Assembly: GCA_003024985.2 (NCBI GenBank)
Contig: PXIH01S0012454.1
From: Euperipatoides rowelli
Lineage: Eukaryota; Onychophora; Udeonychophora; Euonychophora; Peripatopsidae
Direction: 5' to 3' (one strand)
DNA length: 10,765 nucleotides
A program made the translations under genes and the position numbers. This document shows positions 7,695 through 10,765 of the stretch, piece by piece. The stretch's first letter is position 1; each line of letters begins with the position of its first letter. The notes beneath the pieces were generated by a model that searched no databases, had not been told where the DNA came from, and saw nothing but the letters and a program-made list of their open reading frames with translations.

Positions 7695-8969
7695 ATTTAA
7701 TTTATATAAATATCTTTATATGGCTGACTTTATTTTTGTTAACATATACCTTACTAAGAATTTGAAATGTTTAGCAAGTTTGGTTTATTACAGCAAAAAT
7801 AAAATATAGCACCACAAACATCAAATATTCGACTAAGAATTAGATTATTCTAGATCCTAACTCAGCACAAGTGACTGCCGATTGTAATAGTAAAGAAAAA
7901 TGACATTTTTGTTATTAGAGAAATACTAAACTTTCAAATTTCTTAATATAATTTTTTACTCTTTAACCTTTTTTCATAGTTAATTTTTTTTTTAAGTAGT
8001 CTACTAATGTAGGAGGTTTTGCAACTTTAATCACAGATAAAATCATTTTGGAAAAAAAAAAAACCCTACACTTTTTTTTAAGTTTTTTTTACCTTATTTG
8101 GTCACTTCTGATCAATATACACTTTTGTAGACTAATTTTAAAATTATTTTGAAATTTTTGTGCAGTAAATAAAAATTTAGCTAAATATAAATTTTTAAAG
8201 TTTTTTTAATCATTTATTTTCAAAGAAAATCACTTAAAAAATAATTCCAATTGGTTTAAAAAGACCTTATTTAAAAATGAAATGAATAAATTAAACCTTT
8301 TAAATTTTACTAAAATCATTGTGCTATTAAGTATTCACTAGACATAACTGGTTTCAAAGAATTGTTGACGCCATTTATGGCTTTTTTCGTATCTACTGTC
8401 CATAGTCTATTACTTATGACAAGCTGCAACATGTTATCTTCTGTCTTATGTTCTATGAGTTTACACAACTCTTAATATGCCTCAACTACATGATATTAGC
8501 TGATGAATGTAGGCTATTCATATTCATAATAATTTAATGCAAATTATTGTAATTTACTGATAGGTGCACTTCAGATCATATGACTTTTTTTAACCAATTG
8601 CCATAGGATAACTAAACTCTATGATATTTTATTTTAAATGATGTACAGTAGGGATCATTAATATGTATTTTGTTTCATATGAATAATTGGCTAATAATAA
8701 ATCATGCTTATCTGTAGAATAAAAGAGTAGAAATATCTATTTTCGTAAGGTATACAGATACTACTCAGCCACTCATCCTAGTGCAATATGATTTACTTGA
8801 AAGCCTTGCTAAGATATTTTAGGCCCCTAGGACCTTCCTTGCCATAGGTGTGAGTTTTTGAAAATTTAAGGTAAAAGGAGCTTTGAAATTTCTGTCCAAC
8901 TGTAGAGCAAACTCAGGAGCTCTATTCCACAAACTGCCTGAGATATACTGTATTTTTAAAACTTATTTG
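7695..8969. other. Very AT-rich stretch, no gene recognised
   Basis: Dense A and T runs dominate 7900-8310. From 8310 the sequence is more mixed but shows no conserved protein block, tRNA-like box or element boundary. Confidence 0.4.
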
Positions 8970-8983
8970 TAGCCACCTGGTGG
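8970..8983 (-). promoter_or_regulatory. Second CTCF-core-like site
   Basis: The minus strand reads CCACCAGGTGGCTA and matches the first 12 positions of CCASYAGRKGGCRS exactly, with the last two off. The site is nearly palindromic (GCCACC T GGTGGC) and also holds an E-box (CACCTG), so other factors are possible. Confidence 0.2.
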
Positions 8984-9641
8984 CATCTTTTGACAGTTAT
9001 TGATAATGCAGGAACAAATACCACCAATTCAGTTGCAGATGAATAAAATAAAATGTTTACAATGCTGAACTCTTTTCCACTAAGATCATTTTTTTTCATA
9101 ATTGTATTTCATTCCTTTTTCTTTCAGCTTTCTATTGGATAAATTATATATTAATAACAATATAATCTATTTAGTTTCACATTTTACATGCTTAGATGGT
9201 GGTTTTGTAGACTAGTTTGATAATGATTATACTGTGAATCACCCCCCCCCCCCAATCCCTTTTTTTCTTCTTATTAATGGCATCTAAGTTTTATATTGGG
9301 GTTTATTATTTTATTTGTTGTTCTGCAGTTGTTATTTATTTACAAGTATTTTTTATTTCAAAGTGTTGCGAAATATTGAAGAAAAAAAAATCTTCTTGGC
9401 TGGTGACTGGTAGATTCATAAGCAATATTATTTTTTATCTATTGCAATATAAAATCATGATACAAACATGAGGTGCAGTTTTGAGTAAGTAACAAAGGAC
9501 CTGGAAGAAAACGTAAGGTAAAGGTCTGACTTTCCTAGACTTTTTCTTTTATATACTACCAAAATTTCAATAAATAGGCTAACTATCGAGGGTGTTATTT
9601 TTATTGTAGCTTCATTTGCTCACAGGCTGAGATCTATATTT
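8984..9641. other. AT-rich stretch, no gene recognised
   Basis: The stretch contains a 12-base C run at 9242-9253 followed by a T-rich part. The 64-codon frame at 9277-9471 is hydrophobic and Lys-rich, matches no family and lies in T-rich sequence, so I do not call it. Confidence 0.4.
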
Positions 9642-9696
9642 CATTGATTGGTCAAAAGTTTAGTACACTGCATTCATTGGTTAAAAGGTTAAATAC
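9642..9696 (+). repeat. Imperfect direct repeat, two copies, each with ATTGGT
   Basis: CATTGATTGGTCAAAAG (9642-9658) and CATTCATTGGTTAAAAG (9671-9687) each continue to a TAC, at 9666 and 9696. The period is 29-30 bases. Each copy carries an inverted CCAAT core. This is probably a local duplication. Confidence 0.65.
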
Positions 9697-9835
9697 TTTT
9701 GCAGGAAAGATGTCTTGCAGTTGGCCAGAAAACAAATTAAATATATTTTAGTCCAAAACTAACAAATAGCACATGACTGTATATCACATGATTCAAATGG
9801 TTAGTCAACTTATTTTTTTATTTAAAAATCCTAAA

Positions 9836-9970
9836 CTGCATCCTAACTTAAACCCTAACTTCTACTATTTAATAAACAACAATCCTCACCATCCCAACCT
9901 GAGCCCTAACTCCTACAAGGTAATAAATATCTATGCCCCAACCCCATGATAATTATGAGCTGCAATAAAA
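9836..9970 (+). repeat. Second, solo relative of the Tc1-type terminal repeat, internally duplicated
   Basis: The part from 9901 aligns with the left arm at 2467-2560. GAGCCCTAACTCCTAC, CTATGCCCCAACC, then GATAAT, GAG, TG and AATAA occur in the same order and spacing. The preceding unit (CCCTAACTTCTAC at 9853, ATCCCAACC ending near 9899) looks like a 51-base duplicate of the same block. The outer edge near 9836 (CTGCATCCTAAC) resembles the CAGTTCTAAC terminus, but no clean TA flank is seen. No partner arm was found to 10765. This is a diverged copy of the same repeat family, possibly a truncated element. Confidence 0.6.
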
Positions 9971-10197
9971 CTTTTTCATTGTCTTCACACAACTTCCGAT
10001 CCAATCATTACCAATCAACGGCCGCTTTTGTACTAAATGGAGTTGTGATGTTTGCTAGGCAGATGCTATAGGAAAGGTGTGAAAGAAGGTTAGTTTGTTC
10101 AGCATGTAATTTTCTTGGTAGGATATTTCTCACAGAAAGATTGTGTTTTAACTTCCTTGTATAGAGTATTATTTTGTCACAGATTTAAATAAAAATT
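9971..10197. other. Unassigned sequence between repeats
   Basis: This may be the interior of the element that starts near 9836. Two CCAAT motifs lie near 10000-10016, followed by ACGGCCGC. Nothing else was recognised. Confidence 0.35.
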
Positions 10198-10573
10198 AGG
10201 ACCCATATTGCATTTAGGTTCCATATTATAGTATAAGTTTCATATTTTACAGTATAGGTTTTATATTACAGTATAGGTTCCATTTTGCAATCTAAGTTCC
10301 ATATCACAGTATGGGTACCTATAAGTTCCCTATTACAGTATAGGCTCCATATTACAGTATAGGTTCCATATTATAATAAGTTCCATATCACAGTATATGT
10401 TCCCTATTATAGTATAGGTTCCCTATTACAGTATAGGTACCATATTACAATCTAAGTTCCATATCACAGTTTAGGTTCGCTATTACAGTATAAGTTCTCT
10501 ATTACAGTAATATGTAACCTACAATATAGATTCCACATTATAGTATAGGTTCTTACACTAAAGGTACCATATT
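10198..10573 (+). repeat. 19-bp tandem satellite, about 21 units
   Basis: The array is built from variants of GGTTCCATATTACAGTATA. Most units are exactly 19 bases, and a few are shortened (10, 14, 17) or lengthened (21). Variant units are ordered. A pair with CAATCTA then ATCACAGT occurs at about 10288 and again at 10448, 160 bases apart, which suggests that a block of about nine units was duplicated after single-unit expansion. Units decay towards both ends. Confidence 0.9.
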
Positions 10574-10585
10574 AATAGCCTCTAG

Positions 10586-10765
10586 CAGTGGTGCTCATAC
10601 TTTTGGACTCAGTGATCTACTATTTAAAAAAAACTTTATAGTGATCGACCTTAGCATGGGGCTTACCGTGTACAGTAGACCCCCCCCCCCCATAAAAAAA
10701 GGTTAGCATATTCTAGCCTGCACCAGATCGCCAAAGTATTTTTCACCTGCTTCTTATCCCCCTCT
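10586..10765 (+). mobile_element. hAT-type element terminus, runs off the window
   Basis: CAGTGGTGCTCATACTTTTG followed by GGACTC, GTGATCTAC and GTGATCGACC matches the common hAT terminal form CAGxGGTxxxCAAACTTTT...GATCTAC. The 8 bases before it (10578-10585, GCCTCTAG) would be one copy of the target duplication and resemble the CTCTAG core often seen for hAT. The other end lies beyond 10765, so the duplication cannot be confirmed. No transposase block is visible in the 180 bases present. The 12-base C run at 10680-10691 lies inside it. This terminus differs from the one at 1106, so it is a different family. Confidence 0.55.
10680..10691 (+). repeat. Poly-C run of 12
   Basis: Twelve consecutive C bases lie inside the hAT-type sequence, followed by A and T and a run of A. 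A similar C12 lies at 9242-9253. Such runs are length-variable and error-prone in sequencing. Confidence 0.95.

Noticed and set aside
9277-9471. 64-codon plus-strand open frame with a hydrophobic start
   Set aside because: It lies in T-rich sequence, which produces Phe/Leu/Tyr-rich frames by chance, and has no recognisable family or neighbouring gene signal.
9642-10030. A separate inverted-repeat element bounded by ATTGG and CCAAT motifs
   Set aside because: Only the short CCAAT cores pair; the flanking bases do not form a convincing inverted repeat.
10198-10573. CRISPR-like array
   Set aside because: The repeats are directly adjacent 19-bp units with no unique spacers, and the context is eukaryotic.

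Overview
The window is AT-rich animal nuclear DNA with no intact gene. No reading frame is both long and protein-like. The sequence looks like intergenic or deep intronic DNA: poly-T and poly-C runs, a (TC)n microsatellite, few CG dinucleotides, and decayed transposable elements. The mix includes an RTE-like non-LTR retrotransposon tail, hAT elements, a Tc1/mariner-type inverted-repeat element and a short-period satellite. Together with a molluscan-looking TRIM-like coding fossil, this suggests an invertebrate, plausibly a mollusc. The species cannot be fixed from the sequence.

Layout. Positions 1-155 hold the last 48 codons and tail of a non-LTR retrotransposon. Positions 672-1106 hold a minus-strand hAT remnant: broken transposase conserved blocks plus a terminal repeat next to a candidate target duplication. 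Positions 2467-3216 are a 750-bp non-autonomous element with CAGT...ACTG ends flanked by TA. A relative of its terminal repeat lies at 9836-9970. Small local repeats lie at 3620-3691, 3802-3867, 7490-7694 and 9642-9696.

The most gene-like stretch is 4625-5598 on the plus strand. It reads, through stops and frameshifts, in the order RING-like, B-box-like, coiled coil, which is the plan of a TRIM protein. It has no obvious intron and is dead in this copy. From 10198 to about 10573 there is a 19-bp tandem satellite. It is followed directly by a second hAT-type terminus at 10586 that runs off the window.

Two CTCF-core-like sites lie on the minus strand at 1691-1704 and 8970-8983. These are sequence matches only. 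The remaining stretches are AT-rich with no recognisable gene. Nothing here works together as a pathway. The window is best read as a record of layered insertions and one dead host-type gene copy.
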